64,000 nt of DNA from JANPBY01 sp963805505 (lineage in GTDB: Bacteria; Actinomycetota; Actinomycetes; DATJPE01). Location: contig CAWDUP010000006.1 of assembly GCA_963805505.1 (NCBI GenBank), forward strand, positions 62,001-126,000, in the 5' to 3' direction. This document shows positions 47,189 through 55,848 of this stretch, one piece after another; position 1 is the stretch's first letter; each line of letters starts with the position of its first letter. The notes under the pieces were generated by a model. It searched no databases. It saw only the letters and a list, made by a program, of their open reading frames with translations, and was not told the origin of the DNA. Both the position numbers and the translations under genes were made by a program.

Positions 47189-48130
47189 GTGGCCGACGTG
47201 AAGCTGTTGATGGTGCTCAGCGAGAACCAGACTCTCGTGGATCCGCGGGACCTGAAGGGCCTCGTCCGGCTGGCCTCGGAGGCCGAACAGGCAGGCGTCG
47301 ACGGCGTGCAGATGAGCGAGCACGTCGTGCTGGGACCATCTGCAGGCGAGCACGGGATCATGGGCAACCCGCGCGACTACGCCGCCCCGGGCAACCAGGA
47401 CCCGGCCACTCCCTGGCCGCACAACCTGATCACGTTGGCGGCGATCGCTCAGGCGACCTCGGTACTTCGCCTCGTGGCAGGCGCCGTGATCATGCCGCTG
47501 CACCACCCGCTGGACCTGGCCAAGCAGTTCGCCACCTTGGACCTGCTCAGCGAGGGTCGGCTCGTCGTCCTGCCCACGGTGTCCTGGCACCGCGATGAGT
47601 ACGACGCCCTCGGGATCCCGTTCGCCAAGCGAGGCCAGATCCTCGACGAGCAGCTCGAGGTGCTCGCCGGCGCCTGGGGGGCGCAACCATTCCGCCATGA
47701 CGGCGCGTTCTTCTCCTTCGGCGAGGTCTGGGTGGAGCCGGGGCCGTACCGCCCCAGCGGACCGGTGATGTGGTTCGGCGGCCAGGGCATGCACGACGCC
47801 TTGGTAAGGCGGCTCGTGCGGTACGGCTCCGGGCTGAACCCCTTCGGCCCGTTGACCGATGACGACCTGGCGATGCTGGGGTCGGCCATGGCCGAGGCTG
47901 GGCGCGATCTGGACGAGCTGGAGATGGTCGGCGGCATCCGTGGGACGTTCCAGGGCGCGCACGACGTGGCTGACGTGGGAGCCGCCCTGGAGGACCTGCC
48001 CCGGCAGCTGGCTCAAGGGTTCAGGACCATCTGCTTCAAGCCGTCGATGTTCATCGACGACGCTGCGGACATCGGCCCCTTCTGCCGAGACCTGGTCCGT
48101 CGCGTCGCCTCGATGACCGCGGGTTCGTAG
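47189..48130 (+). CDS. LLM-class oxidoreductase, probably F420-dependent
   Basis: A 313-residue luciferase-like TIM-barrel protein. It contains VLSENQTLVDPRD, GVDGVQMSEHVV, a hydrophobic barrel strand GRLVVLPTVSWHRDEYDAL and GGQGMHDALVRR. Actinobacterial members mostly use the deazaflavin F420, but FMN use cannot be excluded. It may oxidise or reduce an intermediate of the catabolic cluster. GTG 47189 has GAGGAG upstream. The YdeI-like gene follows 11 bases later. Confidence 0.88.
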   Translation: MADVKLLMVLSENQTLVDPRDLKGLVRLASEAEQAGVDGVQMSEHVVLGPSAGEHGIMGNPRDYAAPGNQDPATPWPHNLITLAAIAQATSVLRLVAGAVIMPLHHPLDLAKQFATLDLLSEGRLVVLPTVSWHRDEYDALGIPFAKRGQILDEQLEVLAGAWGAQPFRHDGAFFSFGEVWVEPGPYRPSGPVMWFGGQGMHDALVRRLVRYGSGLNPFGPLTDDDLAMLGSAMAEAGRDLDELEMVGGIRGTFQGAHDVADVGAALEDLPRQLAQGFRTICFKPSMFIDDAADIGPFCRDLVRRVASMTAGS

Positions 48131-48141
48131 GAGATCGACGA

Positions 48142-48759
48142 ATGGCACGGTCATCTGCGGTCGAGTCGGCGTCCGAGCACCCGGCGACCTGGAAGTTCGG
48201 ATATCCCATCTACCACGCCGAGACGCGCGCCCAGTGGCGTGGTTGGCTGGATCGCTTCCACGGCAGCAGCCGCGGCGTCTGGCTGTGCTCGTGGCGCTCG
48301 CCGGACAAGCCGCGCTGTCCGTATCCGCAGGTCGTCGAGGAAGCGATCTGCTTCGGCTGGATCGACTCCACCGTGTCCCCGCTTGACGACGAGCGCATCC
48401 TGCAGCTGCTCACGCCGCGCAAGCCGAAGAGCTCCTGGACCCGCTTGAACCGGGCGCGCGCGGCGGACATGGAGGCAGCGGGTCGGATGACCGACGCCGG
48501 CCGGCAGGCCATCAAGACCGCGCAGGCCAACGGTTGGTGGACGATCTACGACCCGGTCGAGGACCTGCTCGAGCCGGCGGACCTGTCCACCGCGCTCGAC
48601 GCCACACCCGAGGCACGGATCGCATGGGACTCGTTCACGCCCAGTGCCCGCAAGCAGCTGCTGTGGTGGGTCATCAGCGCCGCAAGGGAGGACACCCGGG
48701 CTCGGCGGATCGCGACGACCGTCGCAAAGGCGGCTGAGGGCGAGCCGGCCAGGGGCTGA
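48142..48759 (+). CDS. YdeI/OmpD-associated family protein
   Basis: A 205-residue protein of the YdeI family. Motifs WLDRFHGSSRGVWLCSW, EEAICFGWIDS and LLTPRKPKSSWT are characteristic. In enteric bacteria YdeI is linked to polymyxin resistance, but the actinobacterial function is unknown. It is 11 bases after the LLM gene and probably co-transcribed with it. Confidence 0.86.
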   Translation: MARSSAVESASEHPATWKFGYPIYHAETRAQWRGWLDRFHGSSRGVWLCSWRSPDKPRCPYPQVVEEAICFGWIDSTVSPLDDERILQLLTPRKPKSSWTRLNRARAADMEAAGRMTDAGRQAIKTAQANGWWTIYDPVEDLLEPADLSTALDATPEARIAWDSFTPSARKQLLWWVISAAREDTRARRIATTVAKAAEGEPARG

Positions 48760-48796
48760 CCTTGGTTCGGGCGCTGCGTCCGAGGCGAAGGAACGG

Positions 48797-49369
48797 TCAG
48801 CCGGTCGCGTCAGGTTCGCGAAGACCCACGGCGTCGTTGTCCCAGAAGGTCTGTCGATAGACCAAGGTGCCGATCATCCACGGTTCGTAGGCCGAGAGCA
48901 GGCGGACCTGGAACGCAGCGTCCGGGATCCGCAGGGAGGGTTTGCGAAACCCAAGATCGCCGGCGGGTGCGAATCCCGCGCGCGCGTAGTAGGCCGGGTC
49001 ACCTTCGAGCAGCACCGCCGTTGCTCCCCGCTGGTCCAGCTCGGCGACGCCACGCTCGATGAGGCGCAAGCCGATGCCCTGTCGCTGGTGCTCCGGCAGC
49101 ACTCCCAGCGGACTGAGCACCTGCACGTCGACGAGTCGTTGAGGTGCGTCCAGGATGCTGCGCGTGAACATGACATGACCGACAACGGCGTCGCCGACGC
49201 ACGCGACGAGGGAGAGCCCCGGTTCGACGGCCAGGCTGAGCCGCAGCTCGTCAACGAGTCGGGCAACGTCGGGGCCGTGGTCACCGAAAGCACTGAGGTG
49301 GACCGCTCTTACGGCGTCGGCATCACGCGCCTGCTCCTCGCGGATCAGCACGTCATCGGTGGGCGCCAC
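48797..49369 (-). CDS. GNAT family N-acetyltransferase (YhbS-like)
   Basis: A 190-residue GNAT protein. The acetyl-CoA loop LGVLPEHQRQGIGLRLIERG and the preceding strand VVGHVMFTR are clear, as is GDPAYYARAGF near residue 125. The substrate is unknown. Start GTG 49369 is four bases past the upstream flavoprotein gene stop, so the two form a leftward operon. Confidence 0.88.
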   Translation of the reverse strand: MAPTDDVLIREEQARDADAVRAVHLSAFGDHGPDVARLVDELRLSLAVEPGLSLVACVGDAVVGHVMFTRSILDAPQRLVDVQVLSPLGVLPEHQRQGIGLRLIERGVAELDQRGATAVLLEGDPAYYARAGFAPAGDLGFRKPSLRIPDAAFQVRLLSAYEPWMIGTLVYRQTFWDNDAVGLREPDATG

Positions 49370-49372
49370 GGG

Positions 49373-51016
49373 TCAACGCGACTTGCCCAACCGCTTGCTC
49401 AGCCCCTTCACTCCCCCGCGGCTGTCCTGAAGCGCAGCCTTGGAAGCCTGGTAGCCGGGGATGCCGCAGACCCCGCCACCCGCGTGGGTGGCCGAGCTGG
49501 CGTTGTAGAGCCCGGCGATGGGCGTGCGGTAGTCGGCGTAGCCAGGCGCCGGGCGCATGTGGAACAGCTGCTCGAGCGAGAGCTCGCCGTGGAAGATGTT
49601 GCCGCCGATCAGGCCGTACTCCTTCTCCATGACATACGAGCTGACCACATCTCGGTGCATGATCGAAGCGGTGAAGCCGGGAGCCACCTCTTCGTACTTC
49701 GCGATGAGCCGGTCGGCGTAGGCCTCGACCTCCTCCTGGTGCGGCTCCTTCGACCACTCGTGCGGCACCCACTGGCTGAACATCGACATGATGTGTACGC
49801 CTTCGGGCGCGAGGGTCTTGTCGAACGTCGTCGGGATCGTGGTGTCGCTGAACGGCGCCTCGGCCGCGCGGCCCTCGCGGGCGTCCTGGAAGGCGCGCTC
49901 GATGTATTCCAGGGTGGGGGCCATCGCCACGGTGCCGGTGTGGTGCTCCTGCTGGTTGGAGCCCGGGTCGGCGGTGAAGTTGGGCAGCTCGGAGAGAGCC
50001 AGGTTGATCTTGACGACGCCGCTGCGCGTCTTCCACCGCTGGATGTCGGTGACGAACTGGTCGGGCAGGTCTCGTGCGTCGATGTGGTCGAGGAAGGCGG
50101 TCTGCGGATGCAGCGACGTCACGACGATGGGCGCGTGGATCTCGTCACCGTTCTCCAGGGCGACGCCAGTGACCCGACCGTTGCTGACCAGGGTCTTCGC
50201 GACCTTGGAGTCGGTGCGGATGACGGCGCCGAGCTCGAGCGCGGCACGCTTGAAGACCTCGGCCACGGCTCCCATGCCCCCTTCGGGGAAGCCCCAGCTG
50301 CCGAGATGCCCGTCACCGACGTCGCCGATCGAGTGGTGCGCCATGACGTAGGCGGTGCCGGGCTCGTACGGCCCTGCCCACGTGCCGATCACGCCGTTGA
50401 CGGCCAGCGCGCCCTTGATCTGGGGAGACTCGAACCAGTCGTCGAGCATGTCGCCGATGCTCATGGCCATCAGGCGGGTCACGTCACCGATCGTCTGGAC
50501 GTCGAGGCCACGCTTGCTCCACCCGAGCTTGAGCATCTTGGCCAGCTCGGCGGGCTTGCGGGAGCCGACGTTGGGCGGCACCTGCATCAGCATCGGGCCG
50601 AGGACGTCAGCCAGCCCGGCCAGCCACGCATCCCACTTGGGCATGGTGTCGGCGTCCTTCTTCGACCACTTGGCGATGGAGTCGTAGTTGCGTTGGGCGT
50701 CGTCGGCGAACAGCGCGATGGAGCCACCCTCGGGGAACGCCTGGTAGTACGGCCCCATGGGGTGGACCTTGTAGCCGTGCCGGTCGAGGCTCAGATCACG
50801 ACGGATGGTCGGGGGCATCAGGCTCATGACGTAGGACAACCTGGTGACCTTGAGCTCGGGCGCCTCGGGCCACGGGGAGTCGGTCGCCGCCGCGCCGCCG
50901 GTCTTGTAGCGCGACTCGAGCACGACGACCTTGAGCCCGGCGCGGGCCAGATAGGCGCCGGCCGTCAGTCCGTTGTGGCCGCCACCGACAACGATCGCGT
51001 CGAACTGTTCCGCCAT
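49373..51016 (-). CDS. FAD-dependent oxidoreductase of the phytoene desaturase/PYROXD2 type
   Basis: A 547-residue flavoprotein of the CrtI/PYROXD2 group. The FAD loop IVVGGGHNGLTAGAYLARAG is at the N-terminus, and the C-terminal motif LYNASSATHAGGGVCGIPGYQA ends the FAD domain. Most relatives of this length are not carotenoid enzymes but oxidise unknown saturated substrates. ATG 51016 has GGAG six bases upstream; a GTG one codon earlier is possible. The intergenic region upstream carries a direct repeat. Confidence 0.87.
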   Translation of the reverse strand: MAEQFDAIVVGGGHNGLTAGAYLARAGLKVVVLESRYKTGGAAATDSPWPEAPELKVTRLSYVMSLMPPTIRRDLSLDRHGYKVHPMGPYYQAFPEGGSIALFADDAQRNYDSIAKWSKKDADTMPKWDAWLAGLADVLGPMLMQVPPNVGSRKPAELAKMLKLGWSKRGLDVQTIGDVTRLMAMSIGDMLDDWFESPQIKGALAVNGVIGTWAGPYEPGTAYVMAHHSIGDVGDGHLGSWGFPEGGMGAVAEVFKRAALELGAVIRTDSKVAKTLVSNGRVTGVALENGDEIHAPIVVTSLHPQTAFLDHIDARDLPDQFVTDIQRWKTRSGVVKINLALSELPNFTADPGSNQQEHHTGTVAMAPTLEYIERAFQDAREGRAAEAPFSDTTIPTTFDKTLAPEGVHIMSMFSQWVPHEWSKEPHQEEVEAYADRLIAKYEEVAPGFTASIMHRDVVSSYVMEKEYGLIGGNIFHGELSLEQLFHMRPAPGYADYRTPIAGLYNASSATHAGGGVCGIPGYQASKAALQDSRGGVKGLSKRLGKSR

Positions 51017-51098
51017 CACTGACTCCGTCTCATCCGATCACCGAAAAACTGAACGATGAGTCAGCATGCCACTTCACCCCAGGGCCGCGCGTCAAGAC

Positions 51099-51165
51099 CC
51101 CCCGAAAGTCGAACTGTTCGAGTTACAGGGTCCATGACCCCCGAAAGTCGAACAGTTCGAGTTAC
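51099..51165. repeat. Two direct repeats of 28 bases, each with an internal dyad
   Basis: Copies at 51099-51126 and 51138-51165, 39 bases apart start to start, differ at one base. Each contains TCGAAC-(T/A)-GTTCGA, a 13-base dyad. They lie between the leftward flavoprotein gene (starting at 51016) and the end of the amidohydrolase gene. Confidence 0.85.
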
Positions 51166-51186
51166 GGGCCGGAGGCGGGGCCGAGT

Positions 51187-52455
51187 TCAGCCGTCGGTCG
51201 GGGAACCCAGGGCCTGCAGGGCCGCCATCGCGAGGACGCGTACGCCGATCCCGATGGCCCGCTCATCGACGTCGAAGGTGCTCGCGTGCAGGTCGAGCAG
51301 GGGCATCCCCACGGTCGGGTCGTGCACCCCGAGGCGGGCGTAGGACCCGGGGACGCGCTCGAGGTACCACGCGAAGGAGTCCCCACCCATGGACTGCTCG
51401 GCCTCCACGACAGCGTCCTCACCCAGGGCCGCCCGAGCAGCGTGCGCGAGCAGCCTCGTCGCAGGGCCGTCGTTGACGACCGGCGGGACCCCCCGTCGGT
51501 GACCGATCTCCAGCACGGCCCCAGAACCCTCGACGATCTCGGCCACGGCCGCCGCGAACAGCTCCGGCGCCCGGTCCCACAGATCGTGGTCCCGGGTGCG
51601 CAGGGTGCCCTGGAGCGAGCCCTGCGCCGGGATGACGTTGGCCGCCCCACCGACATGAACCGCTCCAGCGACGGCCTGCAGCGCGCCCGGGACGCCGGTC
51701 AAGCGGTCGAGGGCGGGCTGCACCCCGGTGATCACCCGACCGAACAGGGCAATCAGATCGACGGTCCGCTCCGGCCGGGCCGTGTGACCGCCCGGCCCAC
51801 GCAGCCGTACGTCGGTGAGGTCGGCCGCGGAGGTGATGGCCCCCTCGCGGCAGCCGATCAGCCCCACATCGATCTTCGGGTTGCAGTGCAGGCCGAAGAT
51901 CAGGTCGACGCCGTCGAGCCAACCTTCCTCGATGACATCGACCGCACCGCCTGGCACCGACTCCTCGGCGGGCTCGAAGACAAGGCGAACCGTGCCGTCC
52001 AGGTCGAGCTCGGGCGCGAGGGTCGCCAAGGCCCGCGCGACCCCGAGCAGCACCGTGGTGTGTACGTCGTGCCCGCAGGCGTGGGCGACTCCCTCGACCT
52101 GCGAGCGGTAGGTCACCGACTTGTCGTCGGACATGGCCAACGCATCGATGTCGGCCCGCAGGGCAATCACGCGCGGAGCACCTGTGCCCTTGCCGGGCTC
52201 ACCCGGCTCTGGCGCAGCGCGATCCGTACCGCCGAGGTGGATGTCGCAGACCAGACCGGTGCCCACGGCCAGCCGTACCGGCGACAACCCCAGCTCACGC
52301 AGGTGCAAGTCGATGAGGTCGGTCGTCGCAGACTCCAACCCGCTCAGCTCAGGGTGGGAGTGCAGGGCGCGACGCAGCGCGATGAGCGGCGCCTCGTCAG
52401 CGCGCACCACGTCGTCGAGGCGGCCAGGGAGCACCCCGCGATCTTCGGACGTCAT
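51187..52455 (-). CDS. M20 family amidohydrolase
   Basis: A 422-residue metallo-hydrolase of the M20/peptidase D family, amidohydrolase type. It has RRALHSHPELSG at the N-terminus, metal ligands in ACGHDVHT and FEPAEE, and the GGHTARPE dimerisation loop. Such enzymes cleave N-acyl amino acids or amides. ATG 52455 matches the family start; the frame runs further upstream without similarity. It stands next to the catabolic cluster, but no operator site is seen nearby. Confidence 0.9.
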   Translation of the reverse strand: MTSEDRGVLPGRLDDVVRADEAPLIALRRALHSHPELSGLESATTDLIDLHLRELGLSPVRLAVGTGLVCDIHLGGTDRAAPEPGEPGKGTGAPRVIALRADIDALAMSDDKSVTYRSQVEGVAHACGHDVHTTVLLGVARALATLAPELDLDGTVRLVFEPAEESVPGGAVDVIEEGWLDGVDLIFGLHCNPKIDVGLIGCREGAITSAADLTDVRLRGPGGHTARPERTVDLIALFGRVITGVQPALDRLTGVPGALQAVAGAVHVGGAANVIPAQGSLQGTLRTRDHDLWDRAPELFAAAVAEIVEGSGAVLEIGHRRGVPPVVNDGPATRLLAHAARAALGEDAVVEAEQSMGGDSFAWYLERVPGSYARLGVHDPTVGMPLLDLHASTFDVDERAIGIGVRVLAMAALQALGSPTDG

Positions 52456-52536
52456 GGACACGCCCCGCAGCCTACGAGGGGCTATCACCCGTTCGGCCGA
52501 GTGGGTAGGGCACAACCCCTGCCGAGTTACACCATT

Positions 52537-52794
52537 GTGATTCGTCTGACGACCCTCCCCCGGTCAGACGCGAGCACCGAGGTCATGGCCCTCCTCGCTG
52601 CTGGCGTGCCTCTCACGCTGCTGATCGACCTGGCAGACCCCATGGGCCCACCCTCGCGCGAGATCCTGCTGGCCGAGCTGCTCACTGACGACGTGGCGAG
52701 GGACGGGAGGCAACTGCTCAGGATCGCCCGCGAGGTCGCGCGTGACCGCGACATCGAGAGCGACGATTTCGCGGCTGACCTGGGCGTTTGCTAA
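52537..52794 (+). CDS. Small hypothetical protein
   Basis: An 85-residue protein with an N-terminal ALLAAGVPLTLLIDLADP segment and a helical acidic tail. Short conserved proteins of this kind occur in many actinobacteria without known function. GTG 52537 has no ribosome site; TACACC three bases upstream does not fit a clear -10. The gene ends 14 bases before tRNA-Lys. Confidence 0.6.
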   Translation: MIRLTTLPRSDASTEVMALLAAGVPLTLLIDLADPMGPPSREILLAELLTDDVARDGRQLLRIAREVARDRDIESDDFAADLGVC

Positions 52795-52807
52795 CCTCTC
52801 GACCCAC

Positions 52808-52880
52808 GCGCCGCTAGCTCAACTGGCAGAGCAGCGGACTCTTAATCCGCGGGTTCGGGGTTCGAGTCCCTGGCGGCGCA
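52808..52880 (+). tRNA. tRNA-Lys (CTT)
   Basis: Acceptor GCGCCGC/GCGGCGC, anticodon stem GCGGA/TCCGC with loop CTCTTAA (anticodon CTT), T-arm CGGGG-TTCGAGT-CCCTG. Discriminator A; CCA is not encoded. Confidence 0.95.
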
Positions 52881-52934
52881 CCCGTTGTGTGTATGGCTTC
52901 TTCTGGCCCTGCAGCCGTCTCGCCGAATGGCAAG

Positions 52935-52970
52935 GAACGGGGCGGTCTCGGGTGCGCAACCGCCCCGTTC
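52935..52970 (+). terminator. Hairpin terminator downstream of tRNA-Lys
   Basis: Perfect 12-base stem GAACGGGGCGGT/ACCGCCCCGTTC around a 12-base loop. No T run. It could serve both the tRNA and the convergent hemerythrin gene. Confidence 0.7.
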
Positions 52971-53005
52971 GTAACCACTCGTCGAGGCACCACCACGCAG
53001 CCCGT

Positions 53006-53572
53006 CTATGAGCCGCTCATCGCGTCCTTGACGCGATCGACCATGGACACGAACGGTCCGGCCATCAGCTGAGCGCTCGTCGACCCGGCGGTAGTGGGAT
53101 GGGGGTGGGTCGGTGCGAGGCTCTCCGCCTTCTTCAGCCGCCGACCGAGCTGGGTGCGCTCCTCAGCATCCTTCGCACCCAGAACGCGGGGGAACTCCTG
53201 GTTCTCCTCGTTCTGCGCGTGCTCGACCACCGAGGCCGTGAAGCTGGAAAACTTCTCCTCGAAATCTGCACTGTCGACGGCCAGGTCCTCCAGCTCAGCC
53301 AGATCGGCGTTGGCCTGCTTCTCCTCCGCCATGCGGGCCTCGGCGACGTCCTGGTCGATCTTCTTGGTCACCGGGCGCAGGACCAGCTCTTCAGCGGTCT
53401 CGTGGACAGCAAGCAGCCGCCTGAGGTCGTCGAACACCTCTTGGCGGCGCTCGCCCTCGGCTGCCTTCACCATGCCGAGCAGCACAGTGATGCGCTGATG
53501 CTGATCTTCGAGAACGGCGAGGATGTCGTCGCCTACCTGCTCGTCCCTTGCCGAGTGCGCTTCGGCCGTCAT
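53006..53572 (-). CDS. Hemerythrin domain-containing protein
   Basis: A 188-residue helical protein of the hemerythrin family. Iron-ligand histidines and acids are visible: EDQHQRI, AVHETAEE and VVEHAQNEENQEFP. It probably carries a di-iron site and binds oxygen or NO, or buffers iron. It is convergent with tRNA-Lys and followed upstream by a 327-base gap that holds tandem repeats. Confidence 0.88.
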   Translation of the reverse strand: MTAEAHSARDEQVGDDILAVLEDQHQRITVLLGMVKAAEGERRQEVFDDLRRLLAVHETAEELVLRPVTKKIDQDVAEARMAEEKQANADLAELEDLAVDSADFEEKFSSFTASVVEHAQNEENQEFPRVLGAKDAEERTQLGRRLKKAESLAPTHPHPTTAGSTSAQLMAGPFVSMVDRVKDAMSGS

Positions 53573-53615
53573 GTGTCTACCTCCTGAAGCTCGGTCTCCT
53601 TGAACTCGGTGAAAG

Positions 53616-53676
53616 GCGTGGATTCACCACGTCGTGGATTAACCCGTCGTGGACTCACCCCGTCGTGGATCACTGC
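53616..53676. repeat. Tandem repeat of a 15-16 base unit in a 327-base gap
   Basis: Four imperfect copies of CGTCGTGGATTMACC, at 53616, 53630, 53645 and 53661. They lie in the gap 53573-53899 between the hemerythrin gene and the gene at 53900. Apart from the repeat and the latter's ribosome site I see nothing coding in this gap. Confidence 0.75.
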
Positions 53677-53899
53677 CTGCAAATTCGGACCTACCCAGGC
53701 TGAAGATCACTAATCGCTCGGCCGGGCCGCTGCTCCGTCACGCCTCCGCGGTTGCGCTCAGCGGCGTGCGCTTGGCCAGCGGCGACTCCTGGCGCGAACC
53801 TGAGGTTCTTCCTGGTCCCGGTTTATCGGCCGCAGGTCCGGCAATGCCCAAGAGAGACGCATCTCCGCACGAGATGCTCCGACCGAAAGGGAGGACGGC

Positions 53900-54265
53900 A
53901 TGGCTGTACCGCACTTTCAGGACCTACCGCTGGCTGATCGCGACCGCGAATGGGACGGCTCAGCAGCCGAGAGTCACGTACGCAAATGGGCCGGAGCCGA
54001 GGACGGGCCTAACGCGAAGTACCGCGACGCCCATGTCTGGTACGACGACACGAAGCCGGACAACTTCGGCTCCTACAAGCTGTTGATCGCCGACGTCATC
54101 GACGGCGAGCTGACCGCCGTCCCGCGCGGTGTGATGGCCGCTGCGGCCGTCATGGACGGCTCGCGAGGTGGCGTCGACCTGAAGAAGGACGACATCGACC
54201 GAGTGAAGTCACACCTGGCGAAGTACTACGCCAAGATGGACGACACCGCCCCCTGGGAGCGCTGA
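53900..54265 (+). CDS. Hypothetical protein similar to phage prohead-type domains
   Basis: A 121-residue protein. The stretch DNFGSYKLLIADVIDGELTAVPRGVMAAAAVMDG (residues 52-85, quoted here only in part by function: strand, turn and helix) and VKSHLAKYYAKM resemble segments found next to HK97-type prohead proteases. It stands alone, without phage genes, as is common in actinobacteria. GGGAGGACGGC precedes the ATG. Function unknown. Confidence 0.68.
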   Translation: MAVPHFQDLPLADRDREWDGSAAESHVRKWAGAEDGPNAKYRDAHVWYDDTKPDNFGSYKLLIADVIDGELTAVPRGVMAAAAVMDGSRGGVDLKKDDIDRVKSHLAKYYAKMDDTAPWER

Positions 54266-54310
54266 GCCCACCAACGCGACTGAGCTGCACTGGGGAAATG
54301 TCGCCTCGGT

Positions 54311-55280
54311 TCAGGGGATGACCACGATCTTGCCGCGGGCCTGTCCCGCCCCGACGAGGGCGAGCGCTTCAGGAACGTCGTCGAGGCCGAAGGTCCGGTC
54401 CACGTGGATGGTGATCTCGCCCGCGACGCAGCGCTCAGCCATGGGTACGAAGTGCTCGGGGCCCTCACGGACCACCAGCACGCCGAGAGATCGGCCCGAC
54501 ACCGCACCGAGCAGGCTCCCTGCCGTGAGCACGCGCAGCAGGGTCCGCGCCGGGCCGCCGACGCACCGGTACCGTCCACCCGGCGCGAGGGCTCGTCTGT
54601 ACGCCCAGACCGAGCGTCGAGCAACGAGGTCGAGAACGAGGTCGAAGGGGCCCCTGCGGGTCCAGTCATCGGCCTGGTAGTCGACGACCTCGTCCGCGCC
54701 CAGCTCGCGCATCCAGGCCTGCTTGCCGGCGTTGTCCACACCTGTGACGTGGGCGCCGGCGGCCTTCGCGAGCTGGACCACGAACGCGCCGGTGCCGCCG
54801 CCGGCCCCGTTCACGCACATCCGGGTCCCCTCCCTGGCCCAACGCGTGCCCTGCAGGGCGATGGCCGACGACTGAGGGATCGCCGAGGCCTCGACGAACG
54901 ACAGGCCGGTTGGCTTCGGCGCCAGCGCCTCGACCGGAGCGACGCAGTATTCAGCGAAGCCGCCCTTGAGCCCTGAGGTTGTCCCCGAACACCTCGTCGC
55001 CGGGAGCGAAGGCCGACACCCCCGGACCGACTGACTCGACGACGCCCGCGATGTCGGAGCCCAGCACGGAGCGCGCCGGCCGCCGCGGACCCTCGATCCG
55101 CGAGTACGCGGGCCACCCGGTGAGCGTCTCCCAGTCCGAGAGGTTCAGCGATGTGGCCCGCACCCGCACGAGGACTTGGTCCGGCCCCGGTTCGGGCACC
55201 GGGATCTCGGCGAGGCGCAACACCTCAGGCGGGCCGTACCGGTCGTAGCACACAGCCCGCATGACCCGGCCGGATGTCAT
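54311..55280 (-). pseudogene. Quinone oxidoreductase-like (zinc-type alcohol dehydrogenase superfamily), frameshifted
   Basis: Two frames encode one MDR-superfamily protein. The N-terminal part, 55280 to about 54975 (MRAVCYDRYGPPEVL, GSDIAGVVESVG, GDEVFGDNL), and the C-terminal part (GGFAEYCVAP, NGAGGGTGAFVVQLAKAAG, GKIVVIP) run on different phases. Removing one base (a T on the plus strand at 54974) restores DNLGLKGGFAEY. A stop otherwise follows 15 codons later. Either a recent inactivating insertion or a sequencing error. No zinc ligands, so NADPH:quinone type. Confidence 0.85.
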
Positions 55281-55359
55281 CGCGGCAGCCTACGCGCCGC
55301 GGATGATCGACAAGCGCGGTCAATGGGGTGCACCACTGATGTCTCGGACCTCCGCGACC

Positions 55360-55365
55360 TAGGCT
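55360..55365 (+). promoter_or_regulatory. -10 element of a leaderless promoter (P-loop kinase gene)
   Basis: TAGGCT, six bases before the ATG at 55372, no ribosome site. Identical hexamer to the one in front of orn. Confidence 0.5.
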
Positions 55366-55371
55366 GCTCGC

Positions 55372-55848
55372 ATGGCTCGGGTCCTGATCACAGGGATGTC
55401 AGGGGCGGGCAAGAGCACCGTCCTCGCTGCCGTTGCTCGCCGCGGCTTCCACACCGTCGACACCGACTATGACGGCTGGGAATTGTCGGGCGCGCGATGG
55501 GACGAGCCGCGAATGAGCGCCCTCCTCGCCGATCACACAACGCTCGCCGTGTCAGGAACCGCGAGCAATCAAGGTGTTTTCTACGACCGGTTCGAGCACG
55601 TCGTCTATCTCTACGCCCCGCTGGAGACTCTCCTCGAGCGAGTCCGGACACGCACCAACAATCCGTACGGCAAGGCAGCCCAACAGCAGGCCGACATCAC
55701 CCGGTACGTCTCTGAGGTGGAACCGCTGATCCGACGAAGCGCGACTCTTGAGCTCGATGGGTTGGCGCCGGTCGAGCGGCTGGCCGATCGGCTCGAACAG
55801 CTCTTGCGCTCCTCAGCCTTCGAGCAGGGGTCCAGTCAGGAGAGGTAG
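55372..55848 (+). CDS. AAA/shikimate-kinase-like P-loop protein
   Basis: A 158-residue nucleotide-binding protein. The Walker A loop GMSGAGKST is at residues 8-16, followed by RRGFHTVDTDYDGWEL as in small adenylate/shikimate-type kinases. It likely phosphorylates a small molecule or binds ATP. A stress or regulatory role is possible; nothing in the context names it. The ATG follows TAGGCT by six bases, a leaderless pattern. It converges with the DUF4097 gene, overlapping by 13 bases. Confidence 0.85.
   Translation: MARVLITGMSGAGKSTVLAAVARRGFHTVDTDYDGWELSGARWDEPRMSALLADHTTLAVSGTASNQGVFYDRFEHVVYLYAPLETLLERVRTRTNNPYGKAAQQQADITRYVSEVEPLIRRSATLELDGLAPVERLADRLEQLLRSSAFEQGSSQER

Noticed and set aside
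45457..47367. A 636-codon antisense frame over the APC permease gene
   Set aside because: Its translation is an unbroken run of Asp, Glu, Gln and His with no domain, typical of the shadow of hydrophobic codons.
51104..51160. LexA/SOS box look-alikes (TCGAAC...GTTCGA)
   Set aside because: The half-sites are only one base apart; actinobacterial SOS boxes have four bases between them, and no repair gene follows.
53811..53850. A SigB-type promoter (GGTTT ... GGGTA) before the gene at 53900
   Set aside because: GGTTTA is present, but no GGGTA-like -10 lies at the proper distance.
53900..54265. Prophage remnant around the prohead-like protein
   Set aside because: No other phage gene, integrase or attachment-site repeat is present, although tRNA-Lys lies 1 kb away.
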